Assembly: GCA_038380435.1 (NCBI GenBank)
Contig: JAWZYU010000059.1
Coordinates: 248,001 to 312,000, forward strand
Reading direction: 5' to 3'
DNA from: Ryuthela nishihirai
Taxonomy: Eukaryota > Arthropoda > Arachnida > Araneae > Heptathelidae
Length of the DNA: 64,000 nucleotides
Positions 42,380-55,067 of this stretch are shown piece by piece (positions within the stretch are counted from its first letter, which is position 1; each line of letters opens with the position of its first letter). A program made the translations under genes and the position numbers. The notes under the pieces were generated by a model. That model saw only the letters and a program-made list of their open reading frames with translations. It was not told where the DNA came from and searched no databases.

Positions 42380-43380
42380 CTTCCGATGCTGTATGAGAGA
42401 AAAGGTAGAGGCTGTGTACGACTGTGTAAGAAATCACGACTGCTTTCAAAATAAGACTCATATATTCGGACAATCCACAGGGAACTCCGCTATTTGTTAA
42501 TCTGCAGTCGGTATCCTATTCGGAGACCTTTAGTGTTGGCTGAAAATCTGAAAGCTAAATTTCAGTGTTGTCGAAACTGAAGACTTGGGGAAAAAGTGTC
42601 ATCTAGTCATATGAAATATAAAATATTATATTTTCTACTGATAGCAGAGGTAAGGTGTGGTGGCGAACACGTGACACAATGAACTCCTCATGTGTTACAT
42701 CCACTTTATGATGTTGAAGGGAATCACATGGCACGGATTCGTTGTATTATTATGTCTCAAGCATCGACAAATTACTGCAGCATATGTAAACAGCATATCC
42801 AATTTTTCTCTGATAGAGACGAAACATTTGAAGATGATAATGCAACAGACTACTCTGCGACATCTGTCTGTCAGTCGTTTGAGCAAAATGACCAAAATAA
42901 TGAATGAATTCAAAAAGTTGTATTTCTTCTCCCCTCGGGTCTAAGAGGTCACCTCATTGTTCACAAAGAAAATTTCGTGACCTTTACATTCTACCACCAA
43001 CATTTCAAATTTCCAGCATAACTACATAGTTTACAATATTTGTTTGGAATTTCGAAAACTTTCCGACATTAGAGGTCGCATTTATAGCTTTTGGAAGATT
43101 CGTTAAAGGAGAAATATATAGAAACGTAGGGTTTTAATTTGTCATTACGGTAAACAGAAGCGAAAGCACCAAACGTATTATGAATTCCAAACCTGAATCT
43201 GTACGATTTTTTGCTCCTAAAAATCACTTTCCAATTGAACATATTAACAGGATATAAGTTTCAAATAGAAATGCTGACATATTTTCCTTCCCAAGGTCCT
43301 TCACATTCATGTCATTTAAAGTTTTTCCGCCCCACTTTAACATAAAAACGACTCAGGAGAATTTTTTTCCCATGTGTTTG
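42380..43380. other. No supported gene
   Basis: Overlapping frames at 42690-42944 and 42692-42907 have no recognised domain. The second has a YCSICKQH stretch but no second Cys/His pair to suggest a zinc finger. Confidence 0.4.
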
Positions 43381-43384
43381 TGCG

Positions 43385-43610
43385 CCATCAACCGAAATTT
43401 TATATTATAGGAGACTATGCGTAAAGCTACGTTTTTCGAAAAATTGGGCAGTCCTTAGTATAGCATTACTAACATTTTGAAAGGTTGGGAGGGGGGAGTC
43501 CATGGGCTCCATATCCTCTCCATTCCTTAGATCCGGCACTGGTATATATAATACATATTATATATAAATAATCTGAGAAATATTATTTTATAACAATATT
43601 TTATTCAAAA
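43385..43610 (+). repeat. Repeated segment shared with 15436-15660
   Basis: Same markers (TAGGAGACTATGCGTAAA). The 0.8-kb stretch that follows in the first unit (15660-16500) is absent here. Confidence 0.7.
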
Positions 43611-43666
43611 AATGCTTACGTTTTACGATGTGAACTTACGCATAGTACGTTAGAAACTTACGCACA

Positions 43667-43999
43667 TTGGATTGGATTGTTTTACCTCTGAGCGGCACTT
43701 TATTGCACACCATGGGCTAAATGGACGGGCCACAAGGACCCCGAAGGCTCAGAGAAGGTCTGGGGAGGGGACCCACTGGAACAGCTGTTGGGTGACAGAT
43801 GGTAGCCTCCCGTCAAGGCCATCCAGCGTGTTCTTCAACGTGCACAGGGTATGGTTCTCCCGCACACGGGGCCACGGCTCAACGTCCCATCCGACGGACG
43901 GCGGTCTTTCCAAGCCCATCGGTGTCCCCTACTGACCGTGGGCAGGGCGGGGAATTTTGCGGAGATAAATCTCAACGCTGACCCAGCTGGGACTCGAAC
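43667..43999 (-). mobile_element. SINE-A, truncated at the B box, fused to block E
   Basis: Inverted counterpart of 39674-39999 with the identical head truncation (GACTCGAAC then TGATAAATC). Tail at the left ends in GGATTGGATTG. Confidence 0.83.
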
Positions 44000-44190
44000 T
44001 GATAAATCACGACGACTCCCGACAGCTAAGACCTCATATGTCGATAAGTGTAAGCACAGGAAAACTTAGACAGATGGGAGAGTCCAGTAAGTCCATCCCA
44101 GCGCGTGCTTTAATCTGAACGTTCTTTCGCTCGGTGGCACGGTCAATCATCAAGGTCATCGGTGTCGCATACGGCCAGAGGAGAGGGGGA
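44000..44190. repeat. Block E copy 2
   Basis: Reverse complement of 39481-39673. A frame is open across both copies but follows no recognised domain. Confidence 0.72.
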
Positions 44191-45227
44191 GGGGATTGTA
44201 ACGCTGGAACGGTTCGAAATATTACGATAAGTGTCGATGACTCAGATTGCGCCTCCAAACGGTGGGAAAAGATATTGCAAGCGATTTATTTTGTTTGTTG
44301 TAATAGGTAAGGATTGCGTTGGGGAAAATGAAAATGGGACACCGGAAATAAGTATCGTTTTATCCGGTGAAACATACGAATGAAACCTGTTTCCACTATA
44401 TGGTGACAATGTGGTAGCAGATACATCGCGAAAATGACATGTTTCTGGTATGAAGACCAAAAAAGTAATAGCTTTTTCTTTACGTGTTCATGCCGTTCAC
44501 ATCGTAAAACGTAATGAAAGATGGAATTTAGTACCATGGAACCGCGATATTTTGATCTGCATGCCGATTTGTTAGGGATGAACTAGGAATCAGTGTCGTA
44601 GTTGATACCCCATCATTAAAAGTAAATAATTACACAGGAAGCATGCGTTCTGCAGTGTAATATTTAACATTATGAAAAAGTGATACTCACCTTTATTAGG
44701 AACGACGTTTGCGAGAGATCATACATTAAAAGTAATGAGTTTCTATTCGACAAAGTTTATACGCACACAAAATAGAGAAAATAAATATAGTGGGAAGAGT
44801 AAACAGAGATACCTCTGTTGCGTAGAGGAAACACTGTTGGAGTCTCACTTCCTGCCAATGAGGAAACATTGCATTCCAAAATCTCAGTGTCGACGTCATT
44901 ACCTTATTATTGGAAGGAAATCCAAATTTAAGTTAAAGAAAATAAACTGTCGCCAAGCATTGTCACGTTTCGGTCATTGCATTTACCGTGCGAATACGAT
45001 GACGAAGTGAAGAGAGTTCGTGGGATTGCAGTTACCTCCACATTGCTTACAGCGAAACAATAGGAGTATAATAAACCTAGTTGTGTGAGATAAAATGAAA
45101 CCTTAGTGTGCAAATATCGACAAGGGCTGTAATCTTTATCCGCTTCAAGTGTAACCAAGCACTCGACCACCCGAAAAACATCAGGTAAATCTTGTTAAGT
45201 ATTATCCAATCTTCGCCACCGCACTGA
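44190..45227 (+). repeat. Block B copy 3
   Basis: Matches 16505-17343 plus 18145-18400 without interruption, giving the empty site for the SINE dimer (CCGTGCGAATACGATGACG near 44988). Confidence 0.82.
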
Positions 45228-45619
45228 TTGGGTTGGGTTGGGTTTTTTTACCTCTGAGCGGCACTTTTTTGCACACCATGGGCTAAATGGCCAGGTCACA
45301 TGGACCCCGAAGGCTCAGAGAAGGTTGGGGGATGGGACCCACTGGAACAGCTGTTGGGAGACAGATGGTAGCCTCCCGTCAAGGCCATCCAGCGTGTTCT
45401 TTAGCGTGCACAGGGTATGGCTCTCCCGCACACGGGCCACGGCTTAACGTCCCATCCTACGGACGGCGGCGTTCCCAAGCCCATCGGTGTCCCCTACTGA
45501 CTGTGGGCAAGGCGGGAATTTTGCGGAGATAAATCTCAACGCTGACCCAGCTGGAACTCGAACCTGGGAACTACAGATTACGAGCAGGGCGTGCTACCGA
45601 CTGAGCCACCCCTGCCCCA
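45228..45619 (-). mobile_element. Full-length SINE-A
   Basis: Tail TTGGGTTGGGTTGGG at the left, head with GAGCCACCCCTGCCCC at the right. Corresponds in place to the SINE at 18492-18848 between blocks B and C, but flanking fits are imperfect, so shared ancestry of this insertion is uncertain. Confidence 0.85.
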
Positions 45620-45728
45620 GGGAATTCAAGGTATAAAGCATTGGTATTGTATATTTTTTTTCTTTGTTGTCTATGACAAGGGTGTAGTTGTTCGTGATTT
45701 CTAATTATTTTGTGTATGCGAGGTGTTA

Positions 45729-48690
45729 GGGTACGTTTATACGGTGTGTGTGTGTGTGTGGGGGGGGGGGTTCTGTTTCCAGCGGTGGGAATTTTTGGGC
45801 GAGTGCGTTTCTCAGACGGCCATGTTAATACTTGCTGGGTGGGTGGGGATGAATAAGGCGAAGGGAGATTGAGGTGAAGGGAGGATGGGCGGGTGGTCCG
45901 GGCATCCGCCGGACTTAAAAAAAATACATCCGACCGAATTTTTAAACAATAGATCCTGTTCTGCTCTACACCTGATACGATTCGAAAGGACTTTAAATGT
46001 TTCATGAACTAATTAGGATTAAATATGTGGGTCGCTACCGGAAGTAGTGCAATATCGGTCCAACCGTGACAGAGGTTGAGCAAGCTCAAAGCACTCCGTC
46101 GAACTACAAAAATAAGATTAATATCTGGATTTCAAATGTAAATTGTATCAGATATTAAGCTGAGAAGAACAGATGTTTTTTTTGGTTACCGGTACTTGAT
46201 CTTTGCCAAAAGGCGGAGAAGCGATACCAAATAATCCTCTTAAGCAGAAATTCAAAGACGGTAGCTCGCGCGTAAGAATCCAAAAATCCTTAGGCGAAGT
46301 CGCGGTACAGTTGTTAGCGTGTGCAGTAAATCAGTCGGTTCTCCTGAACGGTTAGTCGAGTTTATGGAGTCCTTGTGGAGTGGCCATTTTGTCCAATATG
46401 TGCCAAAAAGTGCCGCTCATACGTAAAAGAACCCCTCATGCGAGGGATGGAACAAATTTCGTTTTACACTCGTTACCTCCTTAAATCTTTCAATCACATG
46501 TGAAACTTTTACCGAATTAAATAATAGACTGAATTAATGAATAATTTAAATGCTCAAAACCTCACAAAGTTACAAGCAAGGTAACCTTTTTAAACATTAA
46601 CCGTAATTATTCATAATTTAGTATGTTATATATATATTAAGTAAATACGAGGAAAAAAATCAATTATTTTACGTGGGGTAAAGTGGTCTACAGCACAAAA
46701 TCGAGAACATCCTAATTTAGCTGTGAAATGCTCAGCACATCATAAAATTCTGTGACTTTAAAAGTATTCCCTGCCGTAATATATTTACTGCAACAGTATC
46801 ATGCCGTGATAAAGGAGTCCGTTGTATTCCATAACTATTCGTAATTGAGGAAATCCTATTTCAACTAAACTTACCTGCAGAAATGACACCTATGTGTCGT
46901 TTCGGAGACTCCCGGAAAGCTCTTAATAACGCAAATAACCATATCTAAAAAACCAATGAAATCTATTTCAGTTGAAAACCTAAGTTTTATATTCACTAGT
47001 AATTGTTACAATGTATCGAAAACAGTTCCATACGTGTGTTTCTCATCATAGGATAAGACGTTTGAAAAAATAATTAACCTTTCACGATTAATTCACAGGG
47101 TCGAGTCCCAGCTGGGTCAGCGTTGAGATTTATCTCCGGAAAATTCCCCGCCCTGCCCACGGTCAGTAGGGGACCCCGATGGGCTTGGAAAGGCCGCCGT
47201 CCGTCGGATGGGACGTTAAGCCGTGGCCCCGTGTGCGGGAGAGCCATACCCTATGCACGTTAAAGAACACGCTGGGTGGCCTTGACGGGAGGCTACCATA
47301 TGTCTCCCAACAGCTGTTTCAGTGGGTCTCCTTCCCCAACCTTCCCTGAGCCTTCGGGGTCCATGTGACCTTGCCATTTTAGCCCATTGTGTGCAAAAAA
47401 GTGCCGCTCAGAGGTAAAACAGCCCAACCCAACTACCTTTCACGTTGAAAGAGAAAGGAAGAAAACAGATCGTATGCTAAAGGATCGATGACAGAACAAT
47501 GCTTTCGAATCGTGAAACCGGATACGCCTCTTATTTGTTTCGTAATACATTTCCTTAAATCAAAATAATCCACCTAATTGAGGGAATAAAAGAAAAAGTG
47601 GCTAGTTAATATTCCAGAAAGGACCAAATAAATTAAACCGTTCAGAAACAGAAGCGACAGGTCAATTGATCATCTCCAGCGTTAATAAATATATTGTAAA
47701 AGTTTCTCAGCCTTTAACAACTTGCCTTTGAAGAAGTAAGTCACTGAGCAGATATTACCGAACTTTTTAAAAACGACAGACAACGGAAGATTTCTCCGTT
47801 AAACGGAATGAATTTGGTAACGATTTTTTTAATGTAAATTTTACCGACCTCTTTCGCTTAAAATTATATTTTTGTGGCTATTTTATAATGCGTGATATGG
47901 ATGTTCCTTACTTTAAGGATAGGAATTTATTAAATTGCAATTATAACTTTTTTTAATGTAACTTCGTTTTCACTTTCTCAAACGTCCGATGAAAAACACA
48001 AGCATGATTTATTTTAAACTAACTGAACGTGCCCGGTGTTGAATACGATCGTTGTTGGTTATAAATCCCATTTTTGGTTAGAAAATCAAGTCCCTAGATG
48101 CAATGGAACGCCTAAATATTGATTTTTAGAAATATGGGTAATCTGGCAACGGCATCAGTTTTGCGGCAGAAGGTTTACGATTTGCATTTTTCGAATCTCC
48201 CAAAAGTTAATACTGCGCCCTCTAACGGCGACGATGTATTCATGTTAGAAATATTAAATTTTGGCGTTGCTGTGAAGTTTACGAAGTCGACATTGACAAT
48301 AATAACTTGACCTTTTAGGTTTTAAACACGGGGAAGAATGCATTTTTTTCTTTTAAAAGAAATTTGTAAGTTTTTAGACATATAAATTCTTTTGGGGTTG
48401 GATAGGTATTGATGAAATATTACAATTTGCATTTTCAGAATCTCCCAAAAGAAATAATTGCGTCCTTATAAAGGAGAAAAAAATGTCGAAAAAACCCAAA
48501 ATTTAAAAGTATTTTGCAAACGATGTAGTTATGTTAGAAATTTTGGTTGTGGAATATGAGGGTTTTGAAGATTCCATTGACAACAATGCGTTCACCCCTA
48601 CGTCCAAGGTAGGAAACAAAGGTTTTAAGCGATAATTGGAAATATCTTTTTTAGTTGGTACTAATAAAATATTAATTGCATTTTCAGAGG
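45729..48690 (+). repeat. Block C copy 2
   Basis: Matches 18849-21540. Near 45745 it has a (GT)n plus G-run expansion not seen in copy 1. Interrupted by a private SINE-A at 47087-47434. Confidence 0.8.
47087..47434 (+). mobile_element. SINE-A inserted into block C copy 2 only
   Basis: ACCTTTCACG flanks it (47077-47086 and 47435-47444); the paralogue near 20295 has it once and is uninterrupted. The element begins with about 11 bp of unassigned sequence then GGTCGAGTCCC, so it is head-truncated. Confidence 0.87.
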
Positions 48691-48860
48691 TAGTTTTAAA
48701 CAAGCCACCGACCAAGTACACTACGACATTAAAATGCTATATTTATTTTTGCGATTAGTCTTTTTAGCATTTTCCGATTTAAAAAATCATGTTTTTTTAT
48801 GTAATATCCCTTGTAATTAAATACGAGTACAGTTAATACTCACTTGGTACGTTGACATTC
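48690..48860 (+). repeat. Block A remnant
   Basis: Start of block A (CAAGCCACCGACCAAGTACA) cut short and joined to block D; in the first unit the full 0.86-kb copy is present. Confidence 0.7.
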
Positions 48861-49652
48861 GATCTGTTCGAAGTCATATGGTAAAGAATCAGACAGATGG
48901 TTAATCAAATGCAATAAACTGGAATCTTTCTCAGAGATACAACGGGAATAGCGAAAAATATGTTTAAAAATTATCGTTACGTTTGAAAATTATTATTCAT
49001 TAAAATCCGAAATTTTCAAGTGTTTACCCAATAACATTATTTAACGGTAATTCTTTAAAGAACAAAATTTAAATTGTTTCGAAAGCAATTCTTTATCTAA
49101 TTTAACAATTTTAATTACTATTGCAATAGAGCTTATTTATTGTTAAGGGAAATTCATAAGCAATAGATTTTGGCAAGATTATTTTGATATTAATACTCGA
49201 TTTTTTAAATTAAGCATGAAATGGTAAATTTGCTAAAAAATTAAAGATTAAAAGTAATAATTTTTTAAATGCAATACGCACAAAGTTTACGTTGCAGTAC
49301 AGAATTGACTCTTTATATGTTGGTCTTTTTATTTCATTACTTCTCCCGACCTACAGGGTCCCTCCTGTTTTGTTTTTGCTTGTTTTATAGTAATGTTATT
49401 TATTTTATCACGTCAATCGACGATTTTCCATAAGTAGTACAATTTACTTCATTTTTCAGCTTAGAAGGATAAAAGGGCTCCATTTAGAATATTGCTCTAA
49501 GGCTCTTATTTAGAATTTGTTCCAGGGCACCCATTTGGAACCTGGCTCCAGAACTCCAAATTGCTTAATGCGCCCTGGTTCATACACATATTTGTGCAGT
49601 ACAGAAAGCTCACGAAAAGTGTTTTAAACTTCAACATTCCATTAGTCATATA
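48861..49652 (+). repeat. Block D copy 2
   Basis: Matches 22764-23550. Where copy 1 has a TcMITE and SINE fragment, this copy has private sequence (49653-49920), after which the match resumes at about 49925-50010. Confidence 0.78.
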
Positions 49653-50025
49653 TATGTACAAGACTGGTTTCAGAAGAGATGGAGGGGGGGACAGGATGTC
49701 CGAATCGAAGAAAATGATCGACATTTTTATTACTATACCTAGCACTATTTTTGTAAAGTAACACAATGTTTGAATTAGTGAAATATTTTAAATTGGTAGC
49801 AACAATATTATACTCAAAGAAAGCTATAGCATTATCTCTCCATATTATTTCAATGGGAATCTAACTATGAAGCTCTATAGCAGGGAGGACCAAATTTTTA
49901 TACTCTGCGATCGAATAATTAAGATAGAAAATCCTTCGCGATAGACCATAGTACATAAAGTCATAATAATGATTTAACACTGCTTGACCAACTAAGCGTA
50001 AAATAACAATTTAGCATCAAACAAT
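49653..50025. other. No gene seen
   Basis: Includes a G-run near 49684-49690 and the resumed tail of block D. Confidence 0.4.
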
Positions 50026-50029
50026 ATTT

Positions 50030-50609
50030 AAAAACGCTGACAGAGCGCTACATCGTGGCCACCGACAACACGTGACACGAAAGGCTCACGGGACTGCTCA
50101 GGCTCTTTTTCGAACGTCACAGCCACGTGACATCTGGCCTTTGCGTAGAGAGGGCTTTGTATCATATCTCTTAAACCCATTGACCAATGCAGCAAATTCA
50201 GGATCCATAATGAAGCTCAGAGCAATAAGTCCGTTCAGGTTCGTATATATGGTCAGCACCAGGACCCTGTGTGGTTGACCACTCCTCAGCAGCGTAGAAA
50301 AAAAAGAAAAGTAGCCATAGTTGTCCATATCAGAAGGCCACACTAATCTGTCAGCCCTCCCCTTCCGTTCACTTCCACAAGAGAGTACCTCTCTTGAAAG
50401 GTACTAACGGCCTGCACCACGAGAAGGTAGGGTCGGCTGTATTTACCTATCAAATTATAAATATATTACAAGAGAAGAGTGAATTAATTTCAAATGGATT
50501 AGGATTTTATATCCTAGTAAAATTGTATTTTTATTCACAGAGTAACAAAGTGTTTGATAAACATGATCAGCTATAAAATTCAAAAATAAATTTAGCAATT
50601 AACGAAACG
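50030..50609 (+). repeat. Block F copy 2
   Basis: Matches 34680-35264, with a private insertion of about 40 bp near 50240-50280. Confidence 0.75.
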
Positions 50610-50611
50610 TA

Positions 50612-50732
50612 CAGTCGCTCAAATATATATCCGAACACTATGGTTGATTACAGAATTCACAAAAAATATCTGGCAACAATTGTTTTAGAAATTAGTGATC
50701 TGGAAACCTTCGTGTGCACTACACGCAGACTA
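50612..50732. mobile_element. TcMITE left half only
   Basis: CAGTCGCTCAAATATATATC after TA at 50610-50611, ending just past the centre, where inverted block K begins. It is the same insertion as 35267. Confidence 0.78.
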
Positions 50733-50734
50733 CG

Positions 50735-51925
50735 AGTCAGGAAAAGCAAATGACAATAATAAATATGTTACTACCAATCCATCTAAAATTTGAATTTTCC
50801 CAATTTTTCTTTAGATATCATTATTATCGAAAGTCTATTCACTTTATTAACCAACATCTCTCCTTTCCATTTCACTCTGTAGACTTCGTGATTTCCACGA
50901 GTGAAATTTCACACATTTTATTCAAGTTTTTTTACGCAACAGCCGAGTAATTTTTTCAACTTGTTTGCTCTGTCAGCAGAAAGATCATTTTCATAAAATA
51001 AATTTTTCTTTTAATTTGTGTTTTCATCCAAATGTCCTTTTTTCTCTTTAAAATACATTTTATATATAATCATTGATTTTTCAAATTAACTTTTTCTCAT
51101 TATGGAAAGTCATTTATCCCTTAGGTCATCTATCAATAATGCAGTAATGTTTGAACAGGTTTCAAGAGATTTTATCTACTGTCCGTGGTAATATAAATAT
51201 TTTATTCGAGTCTTAAGGGATCAGTACGCACACCTTTTCAGAATACTAGTAAGGGTAAGAGAGTGTAAAAATATTTAACATATTTAACAAATTTTAAAAA
51301 CCTGTAAAACGGAGGGGGATGTGTTATACTACATTAATCCAGTGTTTGCCCCCCTCCCCCTTGTATTTTTCCCGCTAGATGGTGTTCAAATTAATGAATC
51401 TCTCTCCCCTTCGATTTTTTTTAGATCCGGGCCCGGTCACTATTATTGTGACGTCTTATAATGTATTCCTTGTTACTCAAGTGTAACACGATAGGATATG
51501 TTAGATTCAATCCATTATGCATCGGTAATAAACGTCTTTTTCAAGTGATTGTTTCAATTTTTGTCTTCTTATAATGCATCCCATGGATGCGTTCCAGATT
51601 TATAAGACGATTATGTACAGTGCTATGAATTAAACGACAGATTTTATATTTGTAATTGACAAGTTTAAAAGTTTTGTGGTAGTTTCAACAGGGGGTAAAG
51701 AAAAACCTTTGAGGCTGATTGGCATAGTCACTGATCGAGTCTAAACAGATCGAAAGGCAGTTAAGCAAGATGAATATCAGCAAGAGGGAAAATACAAGCA
51801 GGAAAGCAGCAACTATTGATGTTTTTCCTTAAAAACGACGTCATCACTATTGTTCACGGATGAATCTGAAGCGTAACCTCTGGATTTGAACTTGTGCCTT
51901 TAGCCCTGTATAAGCGGATGATGAT
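50735..51925 (-). repeat. Blocks K and G, inverted copy
   Basis: Reverse complement of 29000-30500 and 59850-61050 in part. It shows the empty site for the SINE at 29575 (near 51333). No supported ORF. Confidence 0.78.
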
Positions 51926-52110
51926 AACGGTGATGAGAGAAGAATTGAGGACTCTGAAACTACATTTCCAGCATCATCCATCACATAATTATCTCCCAAC
52001 TACATCTTCAATTAAAACAACTCATCATTTCCTTCTTAAGATAAAGGTTTTGCATTTGAATCCTTTAAAATATATTGTATTCTATGAATTTTACAAATCT
52101 GGAGCGCGAC
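51925..52110 (+). repeat. Block J copy 1
   Basis: Reverse complement of 59655-59850 (CATCATCCATCACATAATTA). Confidence 0.7.
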
Positions 52111-52124
52111 AATTGTTATTCCAA

Positions 52125-52471
52125 CTATAGTTTTATCTATCTATACAAGGGGTACGCCACTTACATACACATTTCCAGGGGGTACGTGAAGCATAAAAGG
52201 TTGAGAACCACTGATATATATATGTTTCATTTTATTCCCATTGTCATACTATAATTATAGTTTTATCTATCTATACAAGTGGTACCCCAGTTACGTACAC
52301 ATATTCAGGGGGTACGTGAAGCATAAAAGTTTGAGAACCACTGATGTATATGTTTCATTTTACTCTCATTGTTTTACTATAACTATAGTTTTATCTATCT
52401 ATACAAAGGGTATACCAATAGCAAACACATTTCCAGGGGGTACGTGAAGCATAAAGGGTTGAGAACCACTG
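52125..52471. repeat. Three tandem copies of a hAT-like right end
   Basis: Units start at TATAGTTTTATCTATCTATA near 52126, 52256 and 52384 (period 128-130 bp) and contain CCAGGGGGTAC and GTTTGAGAACCACTG-like ends. Each corresponds to the last 120 bp or so of the element at 36715-37021 plus a short link. Confidence 0.82.
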
Positions 52472-52479
52472 CTCTAAAG

Positions 52480-53160
52480 GGTTTTATTGATAAGAGTTTG
52501 TCCATAAACTTTTATGTATCCTGAAGTCCCGATTAAATGGAAATTGTGCCGAATTTATTGGTCCATTTAAGAGGCGTTTACTCCTTTTAGTGGTAGGAGA
52601 ATGTGGTTTCTTAGGAGAAAAACGTTGATTAAAGTTACAATAAGAATATTCTGTAACTGAATCCCATGGTCTTAACTCTTAGTGTTTAAAGAACTTCCCC
52701 CTTTTTTATACGGGGAAAATGTTTAAGGGCGAACCAATTACGTTGCGTTAAGTTATGTTCAGAGAAATCGTTGTACGGAATTTGGTGGTTACAGTTTATG
52801 AAAAATTGTTCTTTTTTCTGTAAGTGCAGTAATATATTTTGGTGTAGTAACCAAATGTAAAACTTACCTTGTATTTTATCTTCCTTTCTTATCCTGAAAC
52901 ATCATGCAAAATTTCTTTACAATATCTTTAACAGTTCCCAAATACATAGCAGAATTAAAATCAGAGATTTTTCCAAAATGCTTAAAATGAAACGTTATTT
53001 TGAAAATTATTCTAGGTCACCTATGTATTACAAGCTGTTCTTGATTATTGGATTTTCTCTGAACAAGTCAAAATAAGACTCGAGAAAGTATCCGGCGTTT
53101 CATGTGAAAGAATGCATTTTGCAAAAGATTGACGCATAGAATTTCGTGTGATTTGGTGTG
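52480..53160. other. No gene seen
   Basis: AT-rich, no recognisable feature. Confidence 0.4.
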
Positions 53161-53167
53161 AATTTCG

Positions 53168-53405
53168 GTTGGGGGCAAGGGACCCACTGGACAGCTGTTG
53201 GGAGACAGATGGTAGCAGCCTCCCATTAAGGACATCCAGCATGTTCTTTAATGTGCACAGGGTGGCCTTCCCAAGCCCATCGGTGTCACCTGCTGACTGA
53301 GGGCGGGGAGGTTTTCGGTTATAATTCTCAATGCAGACAGAACTCTAACCTGGGAACTTCAAAATACAAGTCTTGCGCCATAGACAGTCTTCCACCACTG
53401 CCCCA
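53168..53405 (-). mobile_element. Diverged SINE-A fragment
   Basis: GGTTGGGGGCAAGGGACCCA and later CCTTCCCAAGCCCATCGGTG show a SINE-A core and head with several deletions; the tail is absent. Confidence 0.68.
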
Positions 53406-53409
53406 GAGA

Positions 53410-53860
53410 CTTTAGATTTTTCTGTTTGAGAGTGTAAGCAGAGAGTGTATAATGAATTGCATCAGGCATTTTTAAAGAATCAAAATGGTTAGTCAGTAGC
53501 ACTCAGGGGAGATGCTTAAATTTCGCATTTAGAGATTAACTTTAAATAAATTACTAAAACATTAACTCTGCGAGAGAGTTAAAATTATCACACTTCGATA
53601 TTCAATGAATAAAACCTAAGAAAAATACTCCGCTTAAGGTCTCGAAATTTTTCCTTTTAGAGATTTATTTCTTTAAATCTAAGAGTAAGGAAATAGCACT
53701 CCGAGAGATGTCAAATAATTGCATTTAATGAAGAAAATTGAAAAAAGTCTCCCAGAGAATCAAATTATTACATTCAAAAATTTATATTATAATGAATCAA
53801 ATTAACACAGACCAACAATTAGCACGAATGATATTGACATGGAAACACAACTAGGAGTTA
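53410..53860. other. No gene seen; AT-rich
   Basis: Faint periodic (C)CGAGAGA-like motifs separated by AT-rich DNA suggest a very old tandem repeat; not supported further. Confidence 0.35.
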
Positions 53861-53866
53861 CTATTT

Positions 53867-54228
53867 TGGGTTGTTTTACCTAGAGCGGCACTCTTTTGTA
53901 CACAATGGGCTAAATGACCAGGTCACAAGGATCCCGAAGGCTCAGAGAAGGTTGGGGGAAGGGGCCCCACTGGAACAGCTGTTGGGAGACAGCGGGTAAC
54001 ATCCGTCAAGGCCATCCAGCGTGTTCATCGCTCTCCCACACACGGGCCACGGCTTGATAGCCCATCTGAAGGACAGCAGCCTTTCCAAGCCCACCGGTGT
54101 CCCCTACTGACCGTGGGCAGGGCGGGGAATTTTGCGGAGATAAATCTCAACGCTGACCCAGCTGTGACTCGAACCTGGAAACTACAGATTACGAGTCTGG
54201 CGCAGTATCGATGAGCCACCCCCGCCCC
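53867..54228 (-). mobile_element. SINE-A, nearly full length
   Basis: Tail at the left (GGGTTGTTTTACC), head at the right with GAGCCACCCCCGCCCC. ACACAACT follows at 54229-54236 and also occurs at 53845-53852, but about 14 bp separate the left copy from the tail, so the duplication is only tentative. Confidence 0.82.
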
Positions 54229-54239
54229 ACACAACTGCA

Positions 54240-55045
54240 AGAAACTAAAAATTCAATCAATATCAACCAACCAATCAATCAATCAATCAATTTTATTTCG
54301 TCATCATATACAATTTATAACATAGAAAAATATGAGTGAACCAAGAACCAGATGGTTTATCTGGACCACTAAAGGAAATTAATACAAAAATCAATAACGA
54401 CTTACTCAATACAAAGATTACAAACAATATGTGTCATTTTTCAGATATATATGTACAATAGATTTTTACTCTACACTTGATTATTTAACTTAGATGCAAC
54501 ATCTTCCAAAGAAAAGAGAAAACTTTTTAAATTCTGCTTAAACATATTAAAATTTTTTTCACTTCTAATTTTAAGAGGCAACTGATTGAAGATTTTAGAT
54601 GCGATATAAGAATAATGCTTATGAGCAATTTCTATTTTGTTCAAAGGAACTGAGTATTTTGGACGTTTCTCTCTGAAGTTCTATAAATCAGGCTGAATGT
54701 GAAAATTAAAGCAATTTTGCTTAAAAAATATCATCACTCTAAAAACAAATATATGTCTAATTGGTAGAATTTTTAGCATAGAGTAACGACTGAAATTGCT
54801 TAAAATATCAGTGTTTTTTTTTTGTAATTAATTTAATAATTTTGTTTGCAGAAACACCAGAGGTTTAAAAACCGAGACATAAATTCCACCCCTAGCTTGT
54901 TTGGAAATTTAATATCTGAAATTTCACTTCTTATAAAAGGAAAGCTACGTTTCAATAATTCCAGTTTAGGTGCAATGAAAAACCTTTCTAAATTGTGGGG
55001 AAGGAGCCCCCAATATCGATTGGTAGTTCAATCCGTTTTGTTTTT
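54240..55045 (-). pseudogene. 3' end of a CR1/Jockey-type LINE
   Basis: Read on the minus strand. Around 54790-54480 one frame gives YSMLKILPIRHIFVFRVMIF, then a TAG stop, then KYSVPLNKIEIAHKHYSYIA and SKIFNQLPLKIRSEKNFNMF, with a stop after LNNQV. This is the C-terminal domain that follows RT in these LINEs. Upstream to about 55045 the sequence is frameshifted (PHNLERFFIAPKLELL-like). The 3' UTR holds AATAAA and ends in (TTGA)n near 54270-54295. It could belong to the same family as the RT piece at 10498, but they do not overlap. Confidence 0.8.
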
Positions 55046-55067
55046 CTCGGTCTCACTAACGTCTTTT

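Noticed and set aside
53845..54236. ACACAACT as target duplication of the SINE at 53867
   Set aside because: The left copy is separated from the tail by about 14 bp, so chance cannot be excluded; kept only as a remark.
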